10,085 nt of DNA from Magnetovibrio sp. (GCA_016763255.1 JAESUA010000352.1:1-10085), one strand, 5' to 3'; shown: positions 1 through 6,361, counted from the first letter of the stretch. A program made the numbers and translations. The notes: generated from the sequence alone by a model not told the origin.

Positions 1-1959
1 AATTGAAATTGAATATGAAACCACCGAGACGTTGAGCGCCGTCAGGCCGCCAGCCTTGGAAAATTGTGTGCTTTGCGACATCCTTGTCGCCAAGGCTTCT
101 ACGGTGGCGTTATCCGAAGCGCTCATGATGTATTCGCCAGCGGCACCTTTATCTGAGTCCCACTGCAATGCGCCACGCGACAAATTCCCTGGTGTGCTGA
201 CAATGTCGTCGCGGACTTTGAGGCGTTGTGACGCCCGCACATTGGAAATATCCAAGCCGGTGTCGGTGGCGAAAGTGTTGTCGGCGACAACGACCATGTC
301 CGTCCCGTTGTCTTCGGAAAAACGCAAACGAAACCCGTCACCGTCCGGAACCTTGGATGCGGTAAGGCCAATGCCGGCATTATTGACGGCGGCGATGATT
401 TGGTCGAGTGACTGTCCCGCCGTAAGGGCAACCGAACCCATACCGGCCCCGGCCGGAGAATTGGCCGCATTGTAAAATGTCAGGGTTGTATTGGACGGCA
501 GGGTGTATGTGCTGGACAAAATATTGGTGTCGTGGATGTCGTCGGGTAGGCTATCAATATAAAAATCGTTTAGCCCGAAAAAATTGGAAAATCCAGATAC
601 CGTTTCTTCAAAGGTGCCGGCCGCAGCGCCATTGGCGTTGAATTGAATGCTCGCATCGCTTGCGGTGCTTCCATCAGCCGTAGCCGTCTGATCACGAAAG
701 ACCAAATTTGCGGTGGTGGTGTTGAGAGAAATATCCAGCTTGCCTGTGCTGTTCAGTGCCACGGTTGCACCGGTTACGCCATTGGCCTGCAACCAAGTCT
801 GAACCGAGCTGGCGAGGTTGTTAATGGTCGTGGTGGCACCACCGACCAAGGTGCGTATGGTGGTGACGGCGGTTTGATTGCCCGATCCATCCATCAACGC
901 AATGGTGGTGTCGGTTGTGCCGCCAAACGTGATGGATTGGTTGTCGCCATCAATAAAGGTGCGGGTGCCGTTCATGGTTTGCAGGCCGGGGAAGGGGGAG
1001 CCAGCATTATGGGCTTGGTTGATGGCATCGCGCACTTGCCCGGACAATTCATCAATCTGGCTTTGCAAATTGGTTAGGACATCGTCGCGCATATCCAACA
1101 AGCCTCTGAGCGTGCCGTTGCGAATTTCATTGGTGATGTCGTTGGTGGAGATTTGCGCGCCAATGTAAATCCCGCCGATGTCGCCTTCAGCGTGAGTCGA
1201 GGTCGGGGAAAGTGCACTGGCTTGGTCGTGCGAGATGGTGGCGGTAGAATTGTCCACCAACGTACGACCGGCTTTGGTGAACACCACCGCATCGCCATCG
1301 TCTCGGTAATAGTAGGAAATATCGATGAGGCCGGACAATTGATCCAAGGCTTGATCGCGTTGATCGCGTAGGTCAGTGACGTCCGCCGAAACGGCCTTGT
1401 TGGCAATCAATTTGTTGTTCAGTGTGCCGATGGAATCCAACAGCTGTGTTATGCGGGTTGTTGCCTCTGTTATGTCCCGGTCAGCCTGCACACGCAGTTC
1501 TTGAATGGTATCGTTCATACGCTGGAGTTGGTCGGCAACATCCTTGCCTTTGCGCATGACTTCACTTTGTTCCAGCGTGTTGGCTGGATTGACAGACAGG
1601 GTTTCAATTGCGGTCGTGAACTCGGTCAAGGTATGACCGATGGAGGTGTTGTCTTCAGGCTTGCCGAAAATTTCCTGCAAACGTTGATAATAGGGTGAGC
1701 GCGCGTCGAAGGCATTGAGCGTACCGAACTCATTGCGCATGCTTTTGAGCAGACCCTCATCGACCTTGCGCACCACTTCGCCAACCTGCACCCCGGATCC
1801 CACCCCGGAAACCACACGCTGTTCCATATTCACGACCTTGCGTGAATAGCCCGGCGTGTTGACGTTGGAGATGTTGTTGGCAACCGCATTGAGCGCTTCC
1901 TGGTTTGCCAGCAAGCCGCTTTGTGCGGTTCTTAGGGCTAGTGTGAGGCTGCCGGCCAT
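1..1959 (-). CDS. flgK: Flagellar hook-associated protein 1 FlgK, C-terminus cut by left edge
   Basis: FlgK forms the first junction zone between hook and filament and is exported by the flagellar type III system. An open frame of exactly 653 codons runs from the ATG at 1959 off the left edge with no stop. The N-terminus has the axial-protein signature: a heptad-like helix (residues 5-27), then NNISNVNTPGYSRK at 28-41. The long middle is rich in Thr, Ser, Ala, Asn and Gly, as in FlgK D2/D3 domains, and contains stretches such as SGFSNFFGLNDFYID. The conserved C-terminal helix of the family is not reached, so roughly a hundred residues are probably missing. The start is supported by AAGGAGA five bases upstream. 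It follows the flgN-like gene after 82 bp and is probably the distal gene of the flgI-flgJ-flgN-flgK unit; flgL may lie further left (inference). The identification rests on the N-terminal motif, the size and the neighbours. Confidence 0.93.
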   Translation of the reverse strand, partial: MAGSLTLALRTAQSGLLANQEALNAVANNISNVNTPGYSRKVVNMEQRVVSGVGSGVQVGEVVRKVDEGLLKSMRNEFGTLNAFDARSPYYQRLQEIFGKPEDNTSIGHTLTEFTTAIETLSVNPANTLEQSEVMRKGKDVADQLQRMNDTIQELRVQADRDITEATTRITQLLDSIGTLNNKLIANKAVSADVTDLRDQRDQALDQLSGLIDISYYYRDDGDAVVFTKAGRTLVDNSTATISHDQASALSPTSTHAEGDIGGIYIGAQISTNDITNEIRNGTLRGLLDMRDDVLTNLQSQIDELSGQVRDAINQAHNAGSPFPGLQTMNGTRTFIDGDNQSITFGGTTDTTIALMDGSGNQTAVTTIRTLVGGATTTINNLASSVQTWLQANGVTGATVALNSTGKLDISLNTTTANLVFRDQTATADGSTASDASIQFNANGAAAGTFEETVSGFSNFFGLNDFYIDSLPDDIHDTNILSSTYTLPSNTTLTFYNAANSPAGAGMGSVALTAGQSLDQIIAAVNNAGIGLTASKVPDGDGFRLRFSEDNGTDMVVVADNTFATDTGLDISNVRASQRLKVRDDIVSTPGNLSRGALQWDSDKGAAGEYIMSASDNATVEALATRMSQSTQFSKAGGLTALNVSVVSYSISI

Positions 1960-1988
1960 GGTTTTCTCCTTTTTGGATTCAGTCTAAG

Positions 1989-2011
1989 TGACCAAATTCG
2001 GTGCATGGTCA
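1989..2011. repeat. Small inverted repeat in the flgN-flgK gap
   Basis: TGACCA (1989-1994) and TGGTCA (2006-2011) form a six-base inverted repeat around an 11-base centre in the leader of flgK. GTGAC also occurs three times in the 82 bp gap (1988-1992, 2026-2030, 2037-2041). It could be a weak operator or chance. No T-tract follows, so it is not an intrinsic terminator. No sigma-54 element was found in this gap. TTGACC is present on the minus strand but has no convincing -10 partner. Confidence 0.25.
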
Positions 2012-2041
2012 ATGCGCTTCGTAATGTGACAAACAAGTGAC

Positions 2042-2482
2042 TTAAAGGACCTTGTCGTAGGCGACGGATGCCGTTTGTGCAGACGGACGCGACGAAGCGC
2101 CAGCCATGCCGTCGGCTCCATAGGTGCCTGCACTTGGGGTGGCGGTCTTAACCGATTCCGACAGCACGGACATAAAACGTTTGCCGGTCTCCACACCAAC
2201 CTTGAGGGCCTTGGAGTTGATATCAACCAACTGATCGAGCCGCACAGAACGCTCCTTGAGCACTTCGATCAGCGCAGGGTCAATTTCGCTCATATCGTCT
2301 TCAGAATTTTTCAAGCCGAAAAAACGGATTTCATAAGCCCGGCTCAATGCCAACTTGCGATCGAGAAGTTGATTGATGACCGCAAGATCTTTGTTGAGGA
2401 GGGCAGCGTTTTCTTGCTCCAAGAGTTCGATCAGTTCCGTCGTGATGAACAACAAATCATCAATGCGTTTTGCTGCGTCCAT
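2042..2482 (-). CDS. flgN: FlgN-like flagellar export chaperone
   Basis: The 146-residue product is probably the type III export chaperone for the hook-associated proteins FlgK and FlgL. It would act in the cytoplasm, holding these subunits unfolded until export. Residues 1-105 are almost entirely charged and amphipathic helix with leucine/isoleucine heptads (for example LLFITTELIELLEQENAALL near 10-29), as in FlgN. A flexible Ala/Ser/Gly/Thr-rich tail (about 108-138) ends in AYDKVL. The length matches the FlgN family. The ATG at 2482 lies one base after the flgJ stop (TGATATG), and its GAGGTG ribosome site is inside the end of flgJ, so translation is probably coupled. Its position directly before flgK fits a dedicated chaperone. 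FlgN sequences diverge strongly, so the call rests on helical pattern, size and context, not on a catalytic motif. A generic flagellar coiled-coil protein is the main alternative. Confidence 0.75.
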   Translation of the reverse strand: MDAAKRIDDLLFITTELIELLEQENAALLNKDLAVINQLLDRKLALSRAYEIRFFGLKNSEDDMSEIDPALIEVLKERSVRLDQLVDINSKALKVGVETGKRFMSVLSESVKTATPSAGTYGADGMAGASSRPSAQTASVAYDKVL

Positions 2483-2483
2483 A

Positions 2484-2798
2484 TCATTGCACCTCTTGCA
2501 TTTTGAGCATTTCTTTAAAGACGGCGTCGGCGATACCGATGCCGCCAGCCTTGGCGATGGATTTGCCGTATTCGTCGACCATTAAATCGCGATACATTTG
2601 TTCGGCTTGTCCGCCGCCGAAGGGACCGTCGGTTTGAATACCTTCAAACATCGGCTTCATCATTTGCGACAAAAATACCGCTTCAAAATCCTGGGCGGTT
2701 TCGCGCAGTTTACTGAGACTTGCATTGCGCGGAATCGACGGCAGAGCCTTGGTCTGCGTCATCGCGGTTTGCATATCAATTTGTAGATCTGAAGCCAT
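2484..2798 (-). CDS. flgJ: Rod-binding protein, single-domain FlgJ
   Basis: This 104-residue protein corresponds to the N-terminal rod-binding domain of FlgJ, which caps or scaffolds the growing flagellar rod in the periplasm. The family signature is visible as FEAVFLSQMMKPMFEGI (38-54), followed by the Gly-rich FGGGQAEQMYRDLMVDEY (60-77) and a C-terminal amphipathic helix. The muramidase half found in enterobacterial FlgJ (about 313 residues) is absent. This is normal for many alphaproteobacteria, where a separate lytic transglycosylase opens the wall. No such enzyme is encoded in this window. Its ATG overlaps the flgI stop by one base (TAATG), with GAGG seven bases upstream, so it is translationally coupled to flgI. 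The stop is one base before the flgN-like start. Internal methionines at residues 9 and 13 exist, but the coupling favours the first. Confidence 0.92.
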   Translation of the reverse strand: MASDLQIDMQTAMTQTKALPSIPRNASLSKLRETAQDFEAVFLSQMMKPMFEGIQTDGPFGGGQAEQMYRDLMVDEYGKSIAKAGGIGIADAVFKEMLKMQEVQ

Positions 2799-3991
2799 TA
2801 CATCACCTCGATTTCAGCCTGCAGGGCACCGGCCGCTTTGACCGCCTGCAAGATGGTGATCATGTCGCGCGGCCCAATCCCCAAGGCGTTGAGGCTGGTG
2901 ACAAATTCTTGCAGCGACACACCGTCTTCGACCACTGCCAATTTGGAGTTTTGGTCTTGATCAACTTGTATGTCGGTGCGCGCCACCGTGGTGGTTGCGC
3001 CGGTTTGAGAGAACGGACCGGGCTGGGAAACCTGTTGGGTTTCGGTGATGCGAATGGTCAGGCTGCCTTGGGCGATGGCCACCGTGGACAGGCGCACGTT
3101 TTCGCCCATGACGATGACGCCGGATTGTTCGTCGATGATGATGCGGGCAATTTGATCCGGCTCAATGCGCAACTGCTCGATATCGGTGAGTAGGCTGACC
3201 ACTTGGCCGGCGTAAGCGCTTGGCACAGTCAACTTAACGGTGCTGGGATCTGTTGGGGCCGCCGCCGTGGTGCCGAGGAATGCGTTCAGGGCTTGGGCGA
3301 TGCGCCGCGCGGTGGTGAAGTCGGGGTTGCGCAGGCTCAACTTGACGCTTGTCATGGCGTTCATGTCGAAGTCAAGTTCACGTTCTACAATCGCGCCGTT
3401 GGCGATCCGTGCTGATGTTGGTACACCCTTGGTGACGGTTTCGGCGTCACCGCCTGCGGTGAACCCGCCAACTGCGACCTGGCCTTGGGCGACGGCGTAA
3501 ACTTCGCCGTCGGCACCCATCATCGGGGTGACCAAAAGGGTGCCGCCCAAAAGGCTTTTGGAATCACCCAGCGCGCTGACGGTGACGTCGACACGAGACC
3601 CTAGGGATGAAAAAGCCGCTAATGAGGTGGTGATCATCACGGCGGCAACGTTCTTGGAATCAAGCCCCGCTTCGGTCGGCTTGACCCCCATGCGGTTGAG
3701 CATGGCTTGTAAACTCTGCTTGGTGAAGTGACCGTTTTTGAGCGTGTCACCGGTGCCGTTGAGACCAACCACCAGACCGTAGCCGACCAGCATGTTGTCG
3801 CGCACACCTTCAAAATCGACCACATCCTTGATGCGTGATGAGGCGTTTGTGGCGGATGCCCAGGCCAGTAAAATCAACAACATCAATCCGGAAATTCCGG
3901 CACTGACGGCTTGCATGAACATCCGGCGCGTTTTAGGCGCGATGTCCGGCTGCTGGCCGGTCGGTGTCCTCAGTGCAGTTGCGCGGTTCAT
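2798..3991 (-). CDS. flgI: Flagellar P-ring protein FlgI
   Basis: FlgI polymerises into the periplasmic P-ring around the rod, anchored in the peptidoglycan. The mature part starts near residue 51 with SSRIKDVVDFEGVRDNMLVG and continues with YGLVVGLNGTGD, the hallmark of the family. The C-terminus, with LNALGIGPRDMITILQAVKA, is also typical. The 397 residues exceed the usual length of about 365 because of a long N-terminus. The sequence TRRMFMQ (21-27) precedes a hydrophobic segment (about 28-45) and a likely cleavage after TNA (48-50). A start at Met24 is possible, but it would remove all positive charge before the hydrophobic core, so the ATG at 3991 is preferred despite a weak ribosome site. 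The twin-arginine pattern is unusual for a P-ring protein, which normally uses Sec. A sigma-54 promoter at 4077-4092 predicts a leader of about 75 bases. The gene is coupled to flgJ (TAATG). Confidence 0.95.
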   Translation of the reverse strand: MNRATALRTPTGQQPDIAPKTRRMFMQAVSAGISGLMLLILLAWASATNASSRIKDVVDFEGVRDNMLVGYGLVVGLNGTGDTLKNGHFTKQSLQAMLNRMGVKPTEAGLDSKNVAAVMITTSLAAFSSLGSRVDVTVSALGDSKSLLGGTLLVTPMMGADGEVYAVAQGQVAVGGFTAGGDAETVTKGVPTSARIANGAIVERELDFDMNAMTSVKLSLRNPDFTTARRIAQALNAFLGTTAAAPTDPSTVKLTVPSAYAGQVVSLLTDIEQLRIEPDQIARIIIDEQSGVIVMGENVRLSTVAIAQGSLTIRITETQQVSQPGPFSQTGATTTVARTDIQVDQDQNSKLAVVEDGVSLQEFVTSLNALGIGPRDMITILQAVKAAGALQAEIEVM

Positions 3992-4076
3992 CGTCGTATT
4001 TCCCGTTCACATGACCCGTTTGAGGGGCTTACTTAAAATGCGTGGGCTGCCATTGTCGCTGCCTCACGAAATAGAA

Positions 4077-4092
4077 TGCGAATTTCATGCCA
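4077..4092 (-). promoter_or_regulatory. Sigma-54 promoter of flgI
   Basis: On the minus strand the sequence is TGGCATGAAATTCGCA. It matches the RpoN consensus TGGCAC-N5-TTGCA, with the invariant GG and GC separated by exactly ten bases. The predicted transcription start is near 4066, giving a leader of about 75 bases before flgI. Sigma-54 control of rod, ring and hook genes is known from Caulobacter. Here it is inferred from sequence only. Confidence 0.75.
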
Positions 4093-4106
4093 TCATTGAC
4101 TGGGTG

Positions 4107-4118
4107 TTAGTGACTTGA
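4107..4118 (-). promoter_or_regulatory. IHF-like site upstream of flgI promoter
   Basis: The minus strand reads TCAAGTCACTAA, resembling the IHF core WATCAA-N4-TTR with mismatches. The same TCAA-NN-CACTAA pattern occurs at the same distance (14 bases) before the -24 element of the flgE promoter. IHF bending between an enhancer and a sigma-54 promoter is an established arrangement. Confidence 0.45.
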
Positions 4119-4147
4119 AAAACATGAATAAAATATATTCAGGAGGC

Positions 4148-4161
4148 GGCAATAAAATCCC
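4148..4161. promoter_or_regulatory. Candidate enhancer element of flgI (GGCAA-N6-CCC)
   Basis: The plus strand reads GGCAATAAAATCCC. It begins 56 bases from the -24 edge at 4092, as does the equivalent GGCAA-N6-CCC element of flgE. A looser inverted repeat, GCGG-N11-CCGC, surrounds it (4146-4164). The suggested role is binding of an NtrC-family activator such as FlbD. That protein is inferred and not encoded here. Confidence 0.4.
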
Positions 4162-4196
4162 CGCAAGGTAGGGCCTGCCGTAGAAGGGGAAAAAAG

Positions 4197-4204
4197 TGCC
4201 GGGT
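4197..4204. promoter_or_regulatory. Conserved octamer TGCCGGGT upstream of flgI
   Basis: The plus-strand TGCCGGGT lies 105 bases from the -24 edge of the flgI promoter. An identical octamer lies exactly 105 bases from the -24 edge of the flgE promoter. It is a candidate distal half-site for the same activator as the GGCAA element. The rest of the 262 bp flgE-flgI gap shows no gene and no convincing terminator for flgE. Confidence 0.4.
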
Positions 4205-4253
4205 GAATGAAATGAGGAGAATTGCAAGGCTGTTAGGCCGTCGCGTTGCGCCC

Positions 4254-6164
4254 TTAACGTTTCAGATCACGGGCGACAGTGACCATCTCATCGGTGGTTT
4301 TGAACACCGTTGAGGCCGCATTGTAGGCGGTCTGAGTCATCATCATTTTGGTAAATTCTTCGGCGATATCAACAATCGAAAGTTCGCGCGCGTTGGGCGC
4401 GAAAGAGGCGAAGCCGTTGGCGTCTGCGGAGGTGATGAGGACGCTTCCCGAATCTGGACTTGCCGCATAGACGTTGCCGTTTTTGGCATCAAGTGCGTTG
4501 GGGTTGGAAAAGACCCCCAACGATAATTTGTAAATGCTGCGGAATGTGCCGTCTTCAAAATTGCCGATGACGTTTCCGGATTCATCAAAACTAAACGTGC
4601 GCATATTGGCGCGTGCAAAGCCATCTCTGGTGAAATTTCCGGGCGTTAAATCGCCGCCAAATTGGGTAAAGTCCGAAGTATCCAAGGTAATTGTCGATGT
4701 GGCCCCCCCGGCAAAGGTTAACGCCAAGGTGAGTGATGCTGGCGTGTTAATCGTACCGTCACCGTTAAAGGTGATGGTGGTGGCCACGGTGGTTTGGGTC
4801 GGGGTGACATTGGCCGAGGTGGTGGCGGCGACCGCGGTGTTATCGTTCAGGGCGGTTAAATTTGGCGTGATGTTGGCGGGCGTAATGGAGTTTACTGGCG
4901 CGCCACCCGCATCCGTTGTTGCCGCTGTCAGGGTATACGGGACCCCGGCCGTATTTGAGCTGATCTGGAGAATCCCAGCCCCAGGTGCTGACGCTGTTAA
5001 AACGGCACTGAGTCCAGGGTCAGCATTGATTTGATTCATTATATTATCACGCAAGCCGTCGAGGGTATTCAAAGGAGCGCCCGCGGCTGTAACGGTCAGG
5101 GTGGTGCCGTTGACCGTCACACTGTAGATGTCACCGGCGACGATGCCGCCAGCTAAGGTGACCTGATCCACTTGGGCGACACTGGCGGGGCCTTGGGTCG
5201 CGGTTGAACTTGAACTGAAACTTGTGCCTGGCGTCACGGCGGTGAGCGAGATCGCCCCGGTTGCCCCTGCGGCGGCTGTGATGGAACTGGTGATGAGGGG
5301 GTCGGCAACGATCTGTGCAAGCAAATTATCGCGGATCACATCGATGTTGGCTTCGGTGCCATCTGTGGTGTAGGTCTTCGTGATGCCGCCGGCGGTGATG
5401 GTGTAAATATCGCCAACTTCACCCATGGTGCCGCCCAAGGTGATGGTATCCACCTGTTGCACCGACGTTTGGCTGGTGGTGGTGGTGACGCTCCAAGTAT
5501 TGATGGCGGTTTTGGTGAAATTTAATGTGGCGTTTTGTTTGGTGCCTAGACTATCGACCAGATGAATGTCGCGCACGCTGACGTCGCCGATCGCATCGCT
5601 TGCAGGTAGGTTCAGGTTTATCGAAGCGCTCGTCGTGGTCTCAAACTGGTTGATGAAGGCGTACTGATCGACCCTCATGCTGGATGGCGTTCCGGATGTT
5701 GTGACGTTACCATTTGTATAGGCCCAGCCTTGGACAAAAAAGCCATTTTTATCGACCAGGTAGCCATCTTTGACCGTGATGGCGGCGCCGCCGATTCCGG
5801 TGACGCTGACATCATTGACAGAGGCCGTCTCGAAACTGCCGTCTCGGGTATACAGCGATACACCGGACCCATCTTGTTTGGTGTTGAGTACAAAAAAGCC
5901 CTTACCACTGATGGCAACATCTGTGGAGGATGTCGATGAAACGATGTTGCCTTGTTGGGCGACTGTGGAGCGGTTCACAACCTTGACGCCGCCAATATCG
6001 GAAAGCTGTTGCATCGAATTGCTTAACACGGTGGAGAAGTTTGTATCCGTGCGCTTAAAGCCGCCGGTGTTTACGTTGGCGACATTGGTGCCGATATTTT
6101 GCAGCGCGGCGGCTTGACTCATCATGCCGAGCACGGATGTGGAAAATGCACCGTAGAGGGCCAT
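4254..6164 (-). CDS. flgE: Flagellar hook protein FlgE with tandem inserted modules
   Basis: FlgE polymerises into the hook, the flexible joint outside the cell. The N-terminus has the axial signature: LQNIGTNVANVNTGGFKRTD at 21-40, then SGKGFFVL (86-93) and YTRDGSF (105-111). The C-terminus has the matching D0 helix, from LSIVDIAEEFTKMMMTQTAY (595-614) to ARDLKR at 636. There is no signal peptide, as expected for type III export. The usual length is near 400; the surplus lies in residues about 231-459, between WSVTTTT and the TITFNGDG strand of the D2 domain. Two tandem modules of about 93 residues fill most of this insert. The ATG is preceded by GGAG at seven bases. A sigma-54 promoter (6234-6249) predicts a leader of about 59 bases. 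FlgF and FlgG share the ends but are much shorter (about 250-260 residues). flgD is not adjacent, so a second hook-protein paralogue elsewhere in the genome cannot be excluded. Confidence 0.92.
   Translation of the reverse strand: MALYGAFSTSVLGMMSQAAALQNIGTNVANVNTGGFKRTDTNFSTVLSNSMQQLSDIGGVKVVNRSTVAQQGNIVSSTSSTDVAISGKGFFVLNTKQDGSGVSLYTRDGSFETASVNDVSVTGIGGAAITVKDGYLVDKNGFFVQGWAYTNGNVTTSGTPSSMRVDQYAFINQFETTTSASINLNLPASDAIGDVSVRDIHLVDSLGTKQNATLNFTKTAINTWSVTTTTSQTSVQQVDTITLGGTMGEVGDIYTITAGGITKTYTTDGTEANIDVIRDNLLAQIVADPLITSSITAAAGATGAISLTAVTPGTSFSSSSTATQGPASVAQVDQVTLAGGIVAGDIYSVTVNGTTLTVTAAGAPLNTLDGLRDNIMNQINADPGLSAVLTASAPGAGILQISSNTAGVPYTLTAATTDAGGAPVNSITPANITPNLTALNDNTAVAATTSANVTPTQTTVATTITFNGDGTINTPASLTLALTFAGGATSTITLDTSDFTQFGGDLTPGNFTRDGFARANMRTFSFDESGNVIGNFEDGTFRSIYKLSLGVFSNPNALDAKNGNVYAASPDSGSVLITSADANGFASFAPNARELSIVDIAEEFTKMMMTQTAYNAASTVFKTTDEMVTVARDLKR
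4905..5183 (-). repeat. Hook-protein module, copy 2
   Basis: FlgE residues about 328-420 form the second copy of the inserted module. It begins SVAQVDQVTLAGG, contains GDIYSVTVNGTTLTVT and then LRDNIMNQINADPGLSAVLT, and ends with a Thr/Ala-rich strand region. It aligns along its whole length with copy 1, although the DNA has diverged, so the duplication is not recent. Confidence 0.85.
5187..5465 (-). repeat. Hook-protein module, copy 1
   Basis: FlgE residues about 234-326 form the first copy. It begins SVQQVDTITLGG, contains GDIYTITAGGITKTYT and then IRDNLLAQIVADPLITSSIT, and ends in a Ser/Thr-rich stretch. The pattern is beta strands, then one amphipathic helix (RDNL..QI.ADP), then more strands. 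This suggests a compact alpha/beta domain exposed on the hook surface (inference). Confidence 0.85.
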
Positions 6165-6190
6165 TTGGCTTCTCCGTCTTACGTGTTAAG

Positions 6191-6210
6191 GCGCTGACCG
6201 ACGGTCGCGC
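6191..6210 (-). other. Hairpin in the flgE leader
   Basis: GCGC-T-GACCG-A-CGGTC-GCGC (plus-strand spelling) is a near-perfect inverted repeat with one bulged base. In RNA it would fold about 13-33 bases after the predicted start of the flgE message and end about 15 bases before the ribosome site (GGAG at 6172-6175). It has no T-tract, so it is not a terminator. It could affect mRNA stability or translation. Confidence 0.4.
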
Positions 6211-6233
6211 ACAGAAATACCTGTAGGTAATAA

Positions 6234-6249
6234 AGCAAGAAGGATGCCA
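6234..6249 (-). promoter_or_regulatory. Sigma-54 promoter of flgE
   Basis: The minus strand reads TGGCATCCTTCTTGCT. It matches the RpoN consensus closely, with GG and GC ten bases apart and a perfect TTGCT -12 box. The predicted transcription start is near 6223. It is the better match of the two sigma-54 promoters in the window. Confidence 0.82.
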
Positions 6250-6263
6250 AGCTGCATTGCAAC

Positions 6264-6277
6264 TTAGTGCTTTGATT
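6264..6277 (-). promoter_or_regulatory. IHF-like site upstream of flgE promoter
   Basis: The minus strand over 6265-6277 reads AATCAAAGCACTA, one mismatch from the IHF consensus WATCAA-N4-TTR. It lies in an AT-rich stretch between the -24 element and the candidate enhancer, where IHF would bend DNA to bring the activator to the polymerase. The core TCAA-NN-CACTAA recurs at the same position before flgI. Confidence 0.55.
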
Positions 6278-6303
6278 TATAACAATTTATTGAATACTGA
6301 ACC

Positions 6304-6318
6304 GGGCAAGGTTTGCCC
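6304..6318. promoter_or_regulatory. Palindrome GGGCAA-N3-TTGCCC, candidate enhancer of flgE
   Basis: This is a perfect six-base inverted repeat with a three-base centre. Its GGCAA begins 56 bases from the -24 edge at 6249, and a GGCAA-N6-CCC element has the same offset before flgI. A dyad here fits a dimeric NtrC-family activator such as FlbD. It could instead end the fbpC transcript as a hairpin, but it lacks a T-tract, so the enhancer reading is preferred. Confidence 0.5.
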
Positions 6319-6353
6319 TGAAGTCGCGACATTGCTCCCAAGAGAGTAATTTT

Positions 6354-6361
6354 TGCCGGGT
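6354..6361. promoter_or_regulatory. Conserved octamer TGCCGGGT upstream of flgE
   Basis: This octamer is identical to the one at 4197-4204 and lies at the same 105-base offset from the -24 edge. It falls in the short gap between the fbpC stop and the palindrome. It is a candidate distal activator site. No clear intrinsic terminator for fbpC was found in this 224 bp gap. Confidence 0.42.

Noticed and set aside
32..1698. Plus-strand open frames across the left 2 kb (for example 32-475 and 643-1077)
   Set aside because: They lie opposite a continuous 653-codon flgK frame with family motifs. Their translations have no recognisable domain.
4162..4181. GGCAGGCCCTACCTTGC on the minus strand as a second sigma-54 promoter
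   Set aside because: The GG-to-GC spacing is wrong (13 or 9 bases instead of 10) for either possible GG.
4159..4189. Possible flgE terminator: CCCC/GGGG arms followed on the minus strand by ATTTTATT
   Set aside because: Only four continuous base pairs around a 23-base interior with weak internal pairing. It overlaps the phased GGCAA-N6-CCC element, which explains the sequence better.
4185..4204. CGGCAC followed by a T-run on the minus strand as a sigma-54 box
   Set aside because: There is no GC at the -12 position.
4254..6164. The long gene as flagellin or FlgG
   Set aside because: The C-terminus and the NVNTGGFK motif are of the hook/rod type, not flagellin. The size is far above FlgG or FlgF even without the insert.
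6304..6318. Palindrome as the intrinsic terminator of fbpC
   Set aside because: No T-tract follows on either strand, and its offset matches the flgI upstream element, so a protein-binding site is more likely. It is not fully excluded.
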